64,000 nucleotides of DNA from Tetragonia tetragonoides (lineage: Eukaryota; Streptophyta; Magnoliopsida; Caryophyllales; Aizoaceae), in assembly GCA_038025085.1 (NCBI GenBank), contig CM076154.1, positions 15,846,001-15,910,000 on the forward strand. Direction: 5' to 3'. Shown here in pieces: positions 11,010 to 21,598 of the stretch. Within the stretch, counting starts at the first letter, position 1; each line of letters begins with the position of its first letter. The notes beneath the pieces are model-generated. The model saw only the letters and a list, made by a program, of their open reading frames with translations. It made no database searches and was not told where the DNA came from. Position numbers and translations under genes: made by a program.

Positions 11010-12216
11010 TCAATCGTTTCAAGGAGCGTTGTGCATTGTTCTTGATAGGTATACAATTTCACGGAATCTACTGACAACGCTCTAGAATACAGAGAGGTCC
11101 TGAGAAAGAACTTAGTGATGGTCTATTGTTTATTATGCTTAGGGATTCAGATGATTTCTGCGAGTCAAAGGACGATTCTTTATGTTAAAAGGGTGCATTT
11201 GGTCAATGAAAACAAAACCACAACCGTACCAGTGTAATCTTCCAGATTCAAAATAAAATTTGAAAGGACAAACAAACATTTTGATTTTGAGCTTCTATTT
11301 GTCAATTGTGATAATCAAAAATTGGCAAATTGAACATGATTTTGAACTAACTACCCGAAAGTTGCAGATAGTGACATCACAAAATCAAAACAGGAAACTC
11401 ATATGATGCCAGACTGAGCCTTAGCATTTGGTGCATATTCTGATCATTGGTCCAGAAATTCAATGGTTATGTGATTTTAGTCCATGAAAAGCTAAAAGCC
11501 AAAACAGCAAAGACCAAACTATAGTAGGAACAATATCTGTAAACTCTTAACATTACTTCGGTTAGATGCATTGATACATTGCAAGTTCTCTTCACATGCA
11601 TATATATTGTAAGGAAAGGATGAACTGAATCAGAATTTTGAAAATGAGTTATTTAAAGTTCTATGCGTGCAGACCCTTTTTTGTAAGAAATAGGGTACAA
11701 ACTGTTAAAAACAGCAGTGAAACATTCAATGAGTCATGTAATGCAATGTGATTGTGTACCTGTTATATCAAGTCTTGTGTGAGACCGACTCATAGGAAAA
11801 TGGGGTCACTTTTTAGAAGTGTAAGAGTCACTTATGGTGAGCAGTGTTCCTAGTTTCATTGAAACTTATGGTGATGAGCAGTGATCCTAATTTCATTGAA
11901 AAGTGACCCCCCGTCTCACCAAAAGTTATGGAAAGACCGTATTATAGAAGTTTTTATGATCTTTATTTCTATACTAAGATTAATTCTTTCTATGTATTGC
12001 TACCTTAGTACTGCCCTTATAAGGAAAAAACTTGCCTTGTTTCTTTCGAAAATCCCAAGTGCTGGAAACCCAAGATGAACCATGTACTTACAATCCACTA
12101 CACCAATATTCTTTATTCTATCACCCTGAAAATTGTGCTAGATGTAAATAACAAGCACAACAAAGTGAAAACAGAAGTTCGGTGAAAAAATATGAAATCA
12201 CCTGTGCACAATAGCC
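11010..12216 (-). pseudogene. DUF707 gene 3' fragment (exons 13, 12 and part of 11)
   Basis: The segment is collinear with 27115-28880 of the intact DUF707 gene. An exon-12 equivalent at 12036-12125 has the same 90-bp length and is still open (GDRIKNIGVVDCKYMVHLG). It keeps the same unusual GC donor (AAG|GCAAGT). The exon-13 equivalent near 11119-11157 has lost its donor (GTAAGT became CTAAGT). Exon 11 is cut at 12216 after GYCAQ, and exon 14 is absent. It cannot make the protein. Its place just 3' of the fused B3 domain repeats the arrangement B3(+)/DUF707(-) seen intact at 25.6-33.4 kb. Confidence 0.8.
11777..11940. repeat. Dispersed TGTGTGAGACCG repeat, copy without MITE
   Basis: The segment from CTTGTGTGAGACCGACTCA to the AGACCGTATTATAGAAG region recurs at 14104-14540. 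Its ends are roughly inverted (TGTGTGAGACCG ... CGGTCT-like), suggesting an old MITE. It sits inside the DUF707 fragment, corresponding to an intron. Confidence 0.5.
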
Positions 12217-12299
12217 TTAAAAAACCCTTAGAAAGGAAAAAAAATTAAACGAAAAGTGTTTGCTGTTTTCAGAGTAATTTCAGAGTAATCAATTTGAGA

Positions 12300-12625
12300 G
12301 AAAGAAACGCTAGTTGTGTAATGTAATCTGATGAGAGAGAAAATGAGTGCAAAGACAGAAAGGGCTCTGTGATTGTGAAGTAATGGCAGTAGAGAGAGAA
12401 ATTGATGAACCCTATTTGTTCAATAAATGGAATTTTAGTGTGACAATAATAATGGCGGTGCTTCTATGTAAATGGCGCGCTTATCAGTGACCGTTTTTAT
12501 TCAAAAACCACCGTAGCTGTCTGTTAGTAATTCTTACCGTTTCCAAATTACCGTTTGTTTACGCGGTTTCTTAGTTACCGTTGGAGTATTCGTGGGAGAC
12601 CTATCGTTTTGGCGGTGCATGTGGC
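12300..12625. promoter_or_regulatory. Promoter-like block with E2F- and MSA-like motifs, related to 24900-25190
   Basis: TTTTGGCGGTGC at 12607-12618 is identical to 25173-25184 upstream of another B3 gene. Both are preceded by ACGCGGTTT and ACCGTTGGAG in the same order. TTTTGGCGG fits an E2F site, and the reverse of ACCGTTGGA contains the AACGG core of MSA/MYB3R elements. Further ACCGTT words occur near 12488, 12536 and 12550. This is probably the ancestral upstream region of the B3 gene at 15132, pushed away by the MITEs that follow. The cell-cycle link is inference only. Confidence 0.4.
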
Positions 12626-12896
12626 AACAAGTAAATGATTTTGAATGTATATTCTCTTCAATTTCTTTTTGCTCATCATATTCTCTCTTTTTTTTTTGAG
12701 GGGTCATATACTCATATTCTCTTCATATTTGGATTTTAGCTGAAAGGAAAACAACACTACTTTTCTATACTTTTGCATAAATGAATTTGTACACTTTATA
12801 ATAAGTGGTTTTTGATCAATGGATGTTTCATGTATGATTTTGTTGAACAAATAACTATGCATTAAACATCTACGAGAATAATTAAATAGCTACTTA

Positions 12897-13705
12897 GGCT
12901 CTGTTCTCCTTAACTTAATTTCAATTCAGTTCAGTCCAATTTTATTTTTTTTAGGGGAAAATAAATTCCATTAATTGAAAGCCATACGGCACTTACAAGA
13001 ACGATTGAATTCAATAAGAAGTAGATCCAAAACATCAGAATACCTTCGAATGAAAAAGCTATGTAGCACTAGAGATTCAACAATTCCGACCGGCTTCCAT
13101 TTAATCGTTGTTTTCCATATTACAGCCTTTTCGCGGAAGCCTCTGCTATAGCTTTGAATGCTTCGATCCGACATAGTAGACCGCCTCTTAATAGAATAGA
13201 TCCACCAAAGCACCATACGAACGACAAAACAAAAAACTAACAATACTCTCAAAAAGTGAGAGACAGCCGAACCAAACGTATGAGACAAACTAACCCTCAC
13301 AAATGGAGAGACTGATATTATTCGACATAATAAAACTAGATAATAGAACAAAACAATGAAACAAAAAGAATTGGGGCTTACCATTAGCAATGAATTGCTA
13401 ATGACAGCCCCTGAACCAAAAGGGGGCTAGGATTTTTTTGGGGAGAAGGAGAGAGAAAAAAAGGGGAAGAGCATACTTTTGAGAGCAATACTCCCACATA
13501 TTACAGTTCAGTCCACTTCGGCTCATGTGCAAGCTATGACTAAGATAAGGATGTATTTCGAAATAAATTATCATTGTAAATATTCAAAGCATACTTTTAA
13601 ATGAATGAAATATTTAATATATTTTAAATGATTAAAGGTCAAGTTCTTAGAAAATCAATTCAATTCAGTTTAATTTAGTTTTTCCCAAGTGAAAAGAACG
13701 GAGCC
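12897..13705. mobile_element. PIF/Harbinger-type MITE with TTA target duplication and nested insertion
   Basis: The left end GGCTCTGTTCTCC at 12897 and the inverted right end AGAACGGAGCC at 13695-13705 are flanked by TTA at 12894-12896 and 13706-13708. Both ends are followed inward by AATTCAATTCAGTTTAATTT-like sequence. The middle (about 12946-13490) begins with a T-run and GGGGAAAATAAATTCC, which looks like a retroposed piece inserted in minus orientation. The 139-codon open frame inside it shows no family features. Confidence 0.65.
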
Positions 13706-14103
13706 TTAAACTCAAGAGGGACCATATTCAACTAAAATGAAATATATATATATATATATAAACTCATTTTTCAATTTTTTTGAGGGGAATCTTTCAAATT
13801 TATTTCAGCAATTAATGGTAAAATACTCGTAATTTGGATTAAAAAAAAATTCAAACCATCAAACATGTTACCTTTTCTTTTTCTTTTCTATTCCTTTCTT
13901 TATTTTTTTTTATTTTTACTAAAACTAGATTTTTGCGTTGGATTTTTAGATCAAATTCTCAAAATTTATTTTTACAAAAATTAAAAAAAAAGACTTCTAT
14001 GTAATGGTGATAATTGGGTGCTTTTTCAAACAAAAACAAAATTATAAATGTTTGGTTGTAAATAATCCTACAATAAACAAGGGCTTCTTGCAAACAGTTA
14101 GCA

Positions 14104-14540
14104 GTCTTGTGTGAGACTAACTCACGAAAAAATAGGGGCACTATATAGAAATATAGAAAGCACTTTGGGTGAGTATGTAGTGACTTTTAGGGTGCGTTTA
14201 CTAGCTTGCAATCAAATGTAATGCAATGCAATTATTTTGTAGAGTTCGTAAATGTGGGGTGAATAGTGAAGAAGTGGGAGGAGAGGGATAGGAAAAGTGG
14301 AATTGATTGCATCATTTAATGTAATCACAATTGCTCAACTTTTCCTATGTAATGTTGATTACTTTGAGTGATGTAATCAACCTTACTTTTCCTATCTCAT
14401 TCCTTCCTCTCCTTCATTTTTCACCTCACAACTACCTTATAAAATCATTGCATTGCAAGCATTTGATAGCAAGCTAGTAAACACCAGCTTATTTCATTGG
14501 AAAGTGACCTCAATCTTATCAAAAGTTGTAAAGACCATTT
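14104..14540. repeat. Dispersed TGTGTGAGAC repeat, copy interrupted by a MITE
   Basis: Left part 14104-14189 and right part 14489-14540 match 11777-11940 on either side of the MITE at 14190-14488. The uninterrupted copy shows what the empty site looks like. Confidence 0.55.
14190..14488. mobile_element. 299-bp MITE (PIF/Harbinger-like, TTA duplication)
   Basis: Terminal inverted repeats of about 28 bp (GGGTGCGTTTACTAGCTTGC... at the left, ...GCAAGCTAGTAAACACC at the right) enclose non-coding DNA. TTA at 14187-14189 and 14489-14491 flanks it. Comparison with the repeat copy at 11777-11940, where the same position reads CCTAATTTCATTG, supports these borders. Confidence 0.75.
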
Positions 14541-14972
14541 TATAAGTTTTTGTGTCTTACAAATCATATACATATTTGCATAAGACATGTTTCTTGTAGT
14601 AATGTTGATTTTCAATTGCATTATTAACTTATCATTTATTGAATTATATCTCATTGCAGTCGGTCATAAGTATCTTATGATACCAAGCAAACCAAATAAT
14701 ATTGTTATTTAGACTCCAAATTTTGCATCTTGTTGTTAAGAAATAAAAATCCACTACTATAAGAATCCCATTCCTACAGTAATTTGAAACCAGTACAAAT
14801 TAAAAAATATGAATTAGGAAACAAGGTAATTAAGGTGAAAAAAAAAGGGAAACAAAAAGGAAATATTTTAATTGACTTGAACCCCAAGCTGGTTATCCAC
14901 AACGGTAACTAGGTAGGTGGCGCGCAACAAAACATTAGCATACCGCCTTAAAATTTAGGAAGGTGAAAATCC

Positions 14973-14984
14973 TATTTATACATA
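14973..14984 (+). promoter_or_regulatory. TATA-like box of the second B3 gene
   Basis: TATTTATACATA lies about 150 bp before the B3 start codon at 15132, a usual distance for a plant TATA box plus 5' leader. A GGCGCGC word (E2F-like) lies upstream near 14920, and a (CT)n tract at 15042-15058 falls in the presumed leader. Confidence 0.4.
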
Positions 14985-15131
14985 ATCCATTCCTTTCATC
15001 AGATCACCCTGAAACCAACAATTTCTTCTGGATTCATTCTTCTCTCTCTCTCTCTCTCGATCTTCCTTTGCAAATTGCAATACAAACTCAAATCCCATTG
15101 TTCTCTGTTAGAAGATAGTAATCTCTTATCA

Positions 15132-16061
15132 ATGGAGGAAAAACTAACCTGCAAGATAAACCAACAGCTTTCTTCACTCAAGAAACGCCTTTACTCTTTG
15201 GCTTTCTCTGAACCTGAATCACAAACATACCCCATCAAACTCTGCTGTTCTCTGATTAAGCAAGAAGTTGATATTGAACAAGAAGTGTGGGAACCTGTTT
15301 TCATCTTTGAAAAATTATTTGGTTTCACCAAAAAAATCATCCCTTTAAACCCTGAAACACAAAACCCAATAAACCATGAGTGCTCAATTCCACTGATTTC
15401 CAAAACAGAAACCCTTGAAAACCCAGAAATTAAAGCCAACAACAATTCTGATTTTCCACCCAAAACCCAGAAAGAAGAAGACCCTGCAACTGCCCTTTTC
15501 AATTACATCAGAAGAATTAGTAACACTGAAGTCACTGATGTAAGGCTAGTCATGGAGAAAAGTCTCACAGAAACTGATGTCAAGATACAGCAGGCTCGAT
15601 TGGCGATCCCTCAAGAAGCGATAAAGACTTCTTTTTTAACACAATCTGAAGAACAGAAGATTCAAAAGAGGGAAAGGTTGAATGTGAAGGTGTTTGGATC
15701 ATTGTCTTTGGGAGAGCATGAATTGAAACTTACTCGATGGGATTCTGCTGCCAATAAGCATGGAGAAAAGCTTGGGTGGAAATATGTATTGAATGGTCAA
15801 TGGAAAACATTCATGACAGAAAATAAGCTTAAAGCAGGTCAATTGATTCAGCTTTGGTCTTTTCGTCGTCAGGGCAGTCTTTGTTTCGCTGTTGTTGGCT
15901 TCCGAAACAAGAGCAACAAATTCATCATAAAACTTGTTCCACAACTTCAAGGCTTGTCAAAGGAAAATCAAACAGAAAAGAAGATGACATCACCTCTCGC
16001 TGATTTGACTTGGAAGAAAAAACGTCCTAGGAGTCTCAGGCTTGATGTATCTTCAGCATGA
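15132..16061 (+). CDS. B3 domain protein (DUF313-like), paralogue 2
   Basis: A single-exon gene of 309 residues. I chose the ATG at 15132 because the sequence from there (MEEKLTC..., then KKR.YSLAFSEPE) aligns with the start of the paralogue at 25581; the upstream in-frame ATG at 15075 has no counterpart. Residues 1-110 are a poorly conserved region with PVFIFEKLFGFTKK. Residues 115-290 are the B3 domain with LAIPQEAIKTSFLT, LKLTRWDSAANKHG, KYVLNGQWKTFM and QLIQLWSFRRQGSLCFAVVG, the layout of plant B3 proteins of the At2g/At3g DUF313 class. It ends in a basic PLADLTWKKKRPR segment that could be a nuclear signal. Expected to be a nuclear DNA-binding protein; target unknown. One codon (Ile) is missing after EEQKI compared with the other two copies. 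Confidence 0.85.
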   Translation: MEEKLTCKINQQLSSLKKRLYSLAFSEPESQTYPIKLCCSLIKQEVDIEQEVWEPVFIFEKLFGFTKKIIPLNPETQNPINHECSIPLISKTETLENPEIKANNNSDFPPKTQKEEDPATALFNYIRRISNTEVTDVRLVMEKSLTETDVKIQQARLAIPQEAIKTSFLTQSEEQKIQKRERLNVKVFGSLSLGEHELKLTRWDSAANKHGEKLGWKYVLNGQWKTFMTENKLKAGQLIQLWSFRRQGSLCFAVVGFRNKSNKFIIKLVPQLQGLSKENQTEKKMTSPLADLTWKKKRPRSLRLDVSSA

Positions 16062-16559
16062 GGAAGCTATTGTTTTGTTACTCACTGTATAGCGAATTAT
16101 CTGTCTGACTGTATATGCGATTAAATCTGACTGCATATCTTAGATATTTACTTATGTAGTAGTCTGTGAATGTCAATTTAAAGTTTTATGTTGCTCAATT
16201 GGAAATTTGATTTTGTTGATGGTAATGAGAAGTACGAGTAGCTGTTATTGTCCCACTTTCAATCAGTATTTGCTCCTTTGCTACTATTCTTTGCTAGTAC
16301 TATGACAAGTAGTTTTATTGACAGTAGAACAACAGAATGCATGTATTCTAATTTCACTATACTACTAGTGAGCTATGTTTTGAATCCTTTTGATGAGATG
16401 AATATGTTAAGATTATAGAGATACACGAATCAAAGAATTGTCCTACTAGAGTATACTGATGAGAAGAATCTTGTGGACTGTCTGATTAGCAGCCTCCTAA
16501 AAGTTAACTGCAACAGTACAGAGTATAAAGAATAATTTGATAATTAAAAGATTTTATTG
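16062..16559. other. 3' flank of the second B3 gene
   Basis: Related to the 3' flank of the chimeric gene for about the first 230 bp, then AT-rich DNA up to a LINE remnant. No gene seen. Confidence 0.5.
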
Positions 16560-17300
16560 ATCACCAGATGGAAACATTACAGAGCAAGCCTAGGATTAAC
16601 TCAATCAATTATAGGCAGCATTCAGCAGTACACATAAAAGAAAGCAATAGGAAACACTTGTGCTCACCTGCCAAGGAGGGTCTCACAAGTCTCCTGTACA
16701 TCAAGAGCTAAGCAATCAACACATCAGCAACTACAGATACTAGATCTATTCTCAAGGAATCTCGCCATCTTCTCAACTTTCTGCCTTTGAGGTGGAGCTT
16801 GTACTCCACCTGATTGCACAAGTGTTGCAAGTGGTTGTCTTCTTCTCAAACACTCTAGCGTTCCTTTCGATCCAGGTGTGGTATACATACCCAGCAACAG
16901 CCACTCGAAGGCATTGAGCATGTGCACTCTTCCCTGGCTCTGCTGAAGTAGCCATGTAATCATCTTTCGCCTTAGCACCTGAGTGGCTGCACACTCATAG
17001 AAAAGGTGATCAATACACTCATCCTCAGAATCGCACATAACACAAACCTTTCCACAATTGATTCCCCACTCAAGAAGTTTTATCTGCAGTATTTAGTCTC
17101 CTGAAGAGCAGGCAAGGATATAGCAAACCAAATGTCAACATGGAATTTTAGGTTTCTGTCCCAGGAGCTCCTTATATATCTCCTTGATGCTCACCTTTTG
17201 CTTATGTAGTAGCTGACCCCAAAATCTCAAATCATTCACTATGTCTCCAGAAGTTTAGTTTCCAGGACATTCCTGTCCATCCAGCAGGCTTGGGTGGGTA
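16560..17300 (-). pseudogene. LINE (non-LTR retrotransposon) 3' remnant with zf-RVT
   Basis: Read on the minus strand, 17100 to 16724 gives KLLEWGINCGKVCVMC, then a DHLFYECAATQVLRRKM segment. This is the zinc-binding zf-RVT region that follows reverse transcriptase in plant LINEs (C..C....E...HLF..C). Upstream (17300-17100) a frame with KQKVSIKEIYKELLG is broken by stops. The 3' end near 16550 is AT-rich. It is decayed and cannot be active. Confidence 0.7.
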
Positions 17301-17360
17301 TCCCCATATCCTGCAAGCAGTTTATTTGAATGACTTACTTTTAACTTTCTCATAATACTT

Positions 17361-17645
17361 CTATGATAGAATCATGCAATCCTTATAAGTTCGCACGCTT
17401 AGAACTGGACATTGCATTTGAAATTCCCTCACTAAAAAAGACGTTTTACAAACTTTTGGCGAATCAGCAAGTGACATACCCTTATCCAGCGTCGTCTTTG
17501 TAGCGTTAGAATTTGCAGTTGCTGAAGCCCCAGCAGTAGCCTCCTTTTGTTGCATCCGCAGTGGCATTCCTAGCTCTCTAGACAGCTTCACTTTTCTTGA
17601 TTTTACATTTTTTCCTGTCAACTCTCTGGAAGCCATCATCTCCAT
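17361..17645 (-). pseudogene. 94-codon ORF, possibly a LINE ORF1 leftover
   Basis: A basic N-terminal stretch (TGKNVKSRKVKLSRELG) is followed by an Ala/Thr/Asn-rich segment. I do not recognise a family. Its orientation and its place just upstream (in minus sense) of the zf-RVT remnant would fit the 5' part of an internally deleted LINE. It could equally be a chance frame. Confidence 0.2.
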
Positions 17646-18149
17646 GGACTGCTAAGGTCCTGCTCCCTTCTTTAGGTATGTGACAGACACAATTATTCAT
17701 ATCAAGTGCATCTGCACACCATTAATATATATTTGAAATTCATAACAAGTAACACCTACAAATATAATTAAATTGTGCCGCAAATAAGAATGAGATCTCC
17801 ACCTCCAGGTTCAGAAGTAGGGTCATTTGAGACAGATAGATGGGCAGATTCTCTGCACGGGAGGGGGTCCAAATGAAAGAGTCAGGAATCGAGTGGAGAT
17901 AAAAGGAACAAGCAAGCAATGTGGAAGTCTTGAAGTGAATGCTTAGCATATAAATTATACTGCCTTTCGATATTTCTTTCTATTCAGCTGTTTGGGATAA
18001 ATCTGATGCCTTTGATTCTGGAATGTCATGTGGTTTCCATGCTCAATTGTTTGTTACTGATACCTTGAACCCAGTTGCATGATAAAACCTTGCAATTTCC
18101 AATTACAGGAGATAGAAGGACATGTATTAATTCAAGGGTATGCAATTTG

Positions 18150-18420
18150 CTAGCATTTTTTTTCGATAATTAAAATTCATTTAATGAAAAAAGAAAATTG
18201 ACAATAAGCTCAAAACAAATATCGATGGAGCCGAAGCTTGATAGAACCATCCAGTCGTACAAATAAGATCAACACAGCTGGAAACCATTACACACATGAC
18301 ACCAAAGGTAAACGAACACACCCTTCAACCCGTACGAGTACAACCAAGTGATCAACCCTGCTTGTTCACGTCAATGTACTGACTCAACATCTCCTTCATG
18401 CCATTCAGATATTACACTTC
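18150..18420 (-). mobile_element. Probable retroposon 3' end, minus orientation
   Basis: A T-run at 18158-18165 is followed by GATAATTAAAATTCATTTAATG, the inverse of a ..CATTAAATGAATTTTAATTATC(A)n tail that plant LINE and retrogene 3' ends commonly show. Similar tails occur at 12946 and, in plus sense, at 28145-28185. No protein domain remains. Confidence 0.35.
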
Positions 18421-21212
18421 AGAACACAAAGAAGATTATAGCATAACGAACTATAAAAATAACATTATTTACTGTATCTGAAGATTGTACGAGCATAAAG
18501 CAGCTCATGCCAAATGAATGGTGTCTACAATGTAACACTTACCTGCATTTCCTCAACATAAAACTTCTACTACATCTTGGTTAGTGTGCATGTAACTACA
18601 GAGATGCCAAAAGAAAAACAAAACACATGGGGTGGTTTTGCGGATTCACCTCGGCGACACCACCTTCCCCCTGGTGGCCTGGTGGCATGAGTTGGTTAAA
18701 GATTCTCTGCATATCATTCCCTCAATCTTCTATTGATAATGTAGAAGGCTAGAAGCCGTGATGATGATCAATATGACAATATCATCGATCCTATATCTTG
18801 CTTTGTGATCAACCTGCAATTATAGATGCTTAGACTGTACTTTTGACTCATTGTAATGGAAAAGATAATGAAGAAAATTGAACAGACTGCTAAACCGAAA
18901 ATCCATGAAGAAACTAATATTTTCATTTCTACAAAAATGACTCAGCAAACTGCCTTCCTCAACACAAACTAATGAAAACACTCTTTAACAACAACGTTTT
19001 GGCACATCTCCGCATAATTTGTTAATTAGACTGAAGCACCCAGAACATTTCTAATGATCTCCACTCCACACCGCCCTTCATTCCAATTTGTTTTTCTAAC
19101 ATTCGATCAGTACACCTCAAAAGCGAACCAAGGTATTACGATACTTGAAGTCCAATTGCCCTTTTTCCAGGTCTATATAAATCAGGCAAGAGAGACAATA
19201 GCTCAATTGAAAGATTATTGGCAGTTCAGTCACCAGCAAATAGTAGTCCCCAGGTTACATGCACACTCAAAGAGTCAAATCCTCGAAATCCACGAAAAAA
19301 AATTCAATGGTCAGAATCTTAAGATCATCACTCTATTATTTTTTTTTATAGGACATAGGAATCAACACTGTAATTACTTGATTGATCTAACTGAGATACT
19401 TGTGCACAAAAACTATAAGAAACAAGTTGAATAGCATATAAGTTTTAAAAGATTAATATCCTGGGTTGCATTAGCATCGAACAAGGTTTTAATTAACTCT
19501 GACATAATAACTAGGTTAAATGGGAACTCATAGAACATGACAACACAATCTTCAGCTGATTGCAAAAATCTGAATTCAGAGTAAGCAAACAGGACCCTAA
19601 CAGAGTAGAGAAAGTGATTGAGAGTGAGACTTAGATGACAAGGATGCAAGGTAATCACGTGTATACAACTTACTTTAAGTTAATCGATAGTGTACCTTCA
19701 CAACGTGATTTGCATGTAGACATGTTCTGTTCTTCCTGAGTCCAAAGTGAAGAATATCATCATGTGTCAGGAAAATAACACTTATAGAGGACAGAGAAGA
19801 GTAATAAAAACTCCACCTAGTAGCACATACATTACCTACATCCCAATCGTAATCAGGGCATATCCAAGACCAAGAACTCTCTTTGTAGAAGTTCCGAGTT
19901 CCAAATATTTCATCGTTGTGATATTTAAGAGTATACATCTGAAAACTACTTAGAAAACACCAGACATATCTGAATAAGTATTGTTGTAGCATCACTTTTC
20001 AAGCAGCTATTTTCTATTTGAGCCACGGCCTTCCCCATCAGAATAGCAAATCCTACCAGTACGCAAAAGTCTGACCTCTCCATTTCACATGTGTGTCTCA
20101 TATAGCTGTTAGACACATAAAAGAAATGCCTTTTGGCACAAAAAGTGAGCACAACAGCAACAACACTTAACCATAAGACAAAGAGGAAGAGGATAACCTC
20201 CAAAAGTGTTATTCAAACCAAAACACAAGCACAAATAACTCTGGGGGCCTAAATACACGGATAACCCAAAAAAACAATATTACAGATGATATTACTGAAA
20301 CAATCACAAGATTGGAAAACCAGGAGGCAGCATATGCAAGACAATACATGCAAAACTTTGTAATAAGAAAAACTATTTATCAAAACAACTGCCAATGCTC
20401 ACTGAATTATACGGGTTTTGTGGAAACTCGAGAACAAGCCATCTTATCGCAAAGTAGGTACTAGGTAGTCCAGCAACAATTCTTAAAATAAGAAAACAAA
20501 ATGTGGCAGAAATAATAATATAAAATAAACTAACAAAACAAAACAAATTTATAAGCAATGACATCATGCTCACGCAATGACAATGACACAAGTACTGCTT
20601 CAAAATATTTCCCATTACTTACAAGTTAAAGAAAAAGAATGCTAAATAAAACATCAGAGGAGCTGGAACTTGCAGCATCCTGCATTCTACATCTGACGAA
20701 ACTTTTGTTGGCATCAATAGAGGTACAATGTGTATCTTTCAAGAATGTAAGTAGGATGTAAATTTTCTCAACAAGGAAATCAAAAATGTCATATTTAACT
20801 GTGAAGAGAAAAGACCAGTAACAAACATCAAACAGTGAGTGTGAACTGATTGAATAAAACAAGGGACAACTTGGATAAGCACCGAATTCCCATTCTGATT
20901 ACACCATTCACTTAATGATAATATTCTCACTCAATTCACTTGATGATCATATCAGGCAGCAACCATAGAACAGGCTAAACAAATAGTCAACTATCATTGT
21001 TTCTTGGAAAAATTTTGTTGGCCGACTTTATCATCCTCGTACTCTCTGGGATCAGGGACATCCCAATGCAGAGGTCGAATACACACATAAAGAACAAATA
21101 TACATAATAATCAGATTTAACCACTCTATGCTCATGTTCCTGACAAAGCATTCTAGTTATACCAAGCCAAAAGGCTGAAATCTGAATAGGGACTGACATA
21201 AATAGTTATCCA
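18421..21212. other. No gene identified; one candidate minus-strand exon
   Basis: The segment 19836-19938 (minus) is bounded by TTTTCAG and GTAATG. It encodes about 34 residues, MYTLKYHNDEIFGTRNFYKE then SSWSWICPDYDWDVG, whose aromatic-rich composition looks protein-like rather than random. I cannot assign a family or find convincing partner exons. A possible last exon near 18690-18813 (minus, ending in a hydrophobic IDDIVILIIITASSLLHYQ) is equally tentative. These may belong to a separate gene or to 3' introns of the PPR gene. Confidence 0.25.
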
Positions 21213-21227
21213 AATGAACAAGAAGAA

Positions 21228-21327
21228 TTTTTTTTTTTTTAGGTAACATGGGTGTCCAAGCTTTGCTTGACTAATCCCATGGGCCCTGAAGTTAACGACC
21301 GGTAAAACCTCCAGTGGCCCTGAGAGG
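21228..21327 (-). mobile_element. SINE, 5'-truncated copy (family 1)
   Basis: A T-run followed by AGGTAACATGGGTGTCC ... CCCATGGGCCCTGAAGTTAA ... CCAGTGGCCCTGA is the reverse of the SINE at 39022-39180 but lacks its tRNA-like head. A 15-bp target duplication AATGAACAAGAAGAA flanks it at 21213-21227 and 21328-21342. Confidence 0.8.
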
Positions 21328-21598
21328 AATGAACAAGAAGAAAAATAACTAAAACAAGTTAAAGGAAAAATGATTCACCCATCAGAGAGAACATTCTCCA
21401 TTTTACATTACCGGTTTATGACTTATTATTTGGGGAAGTATGCAAATTCTTGAGTTCTAAGTTATGGCAAGTCTACTTTTAGACTTAGAACACTAACCGG
21501 AGTAGTCAAGTTAAATAAAAGCCGCCGCAATATAAATATGTTCAAAAGAGAAATAAGACCAAACGATACAAACAACACTTAATGATTCACATGATTAT

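Noticed and set aside
12971..13390. 139-codon minus frame
   Set aside because: It lies inside a MITE next to a T-run typical of a retroposed tail; the hydrophobic sequence has no family pattern.
15075..15131. Upstream start for the second B3 gene
   Set aside because: The added 19 residues have no match in the paralogue, whose start aligns with the ATG at 15132.
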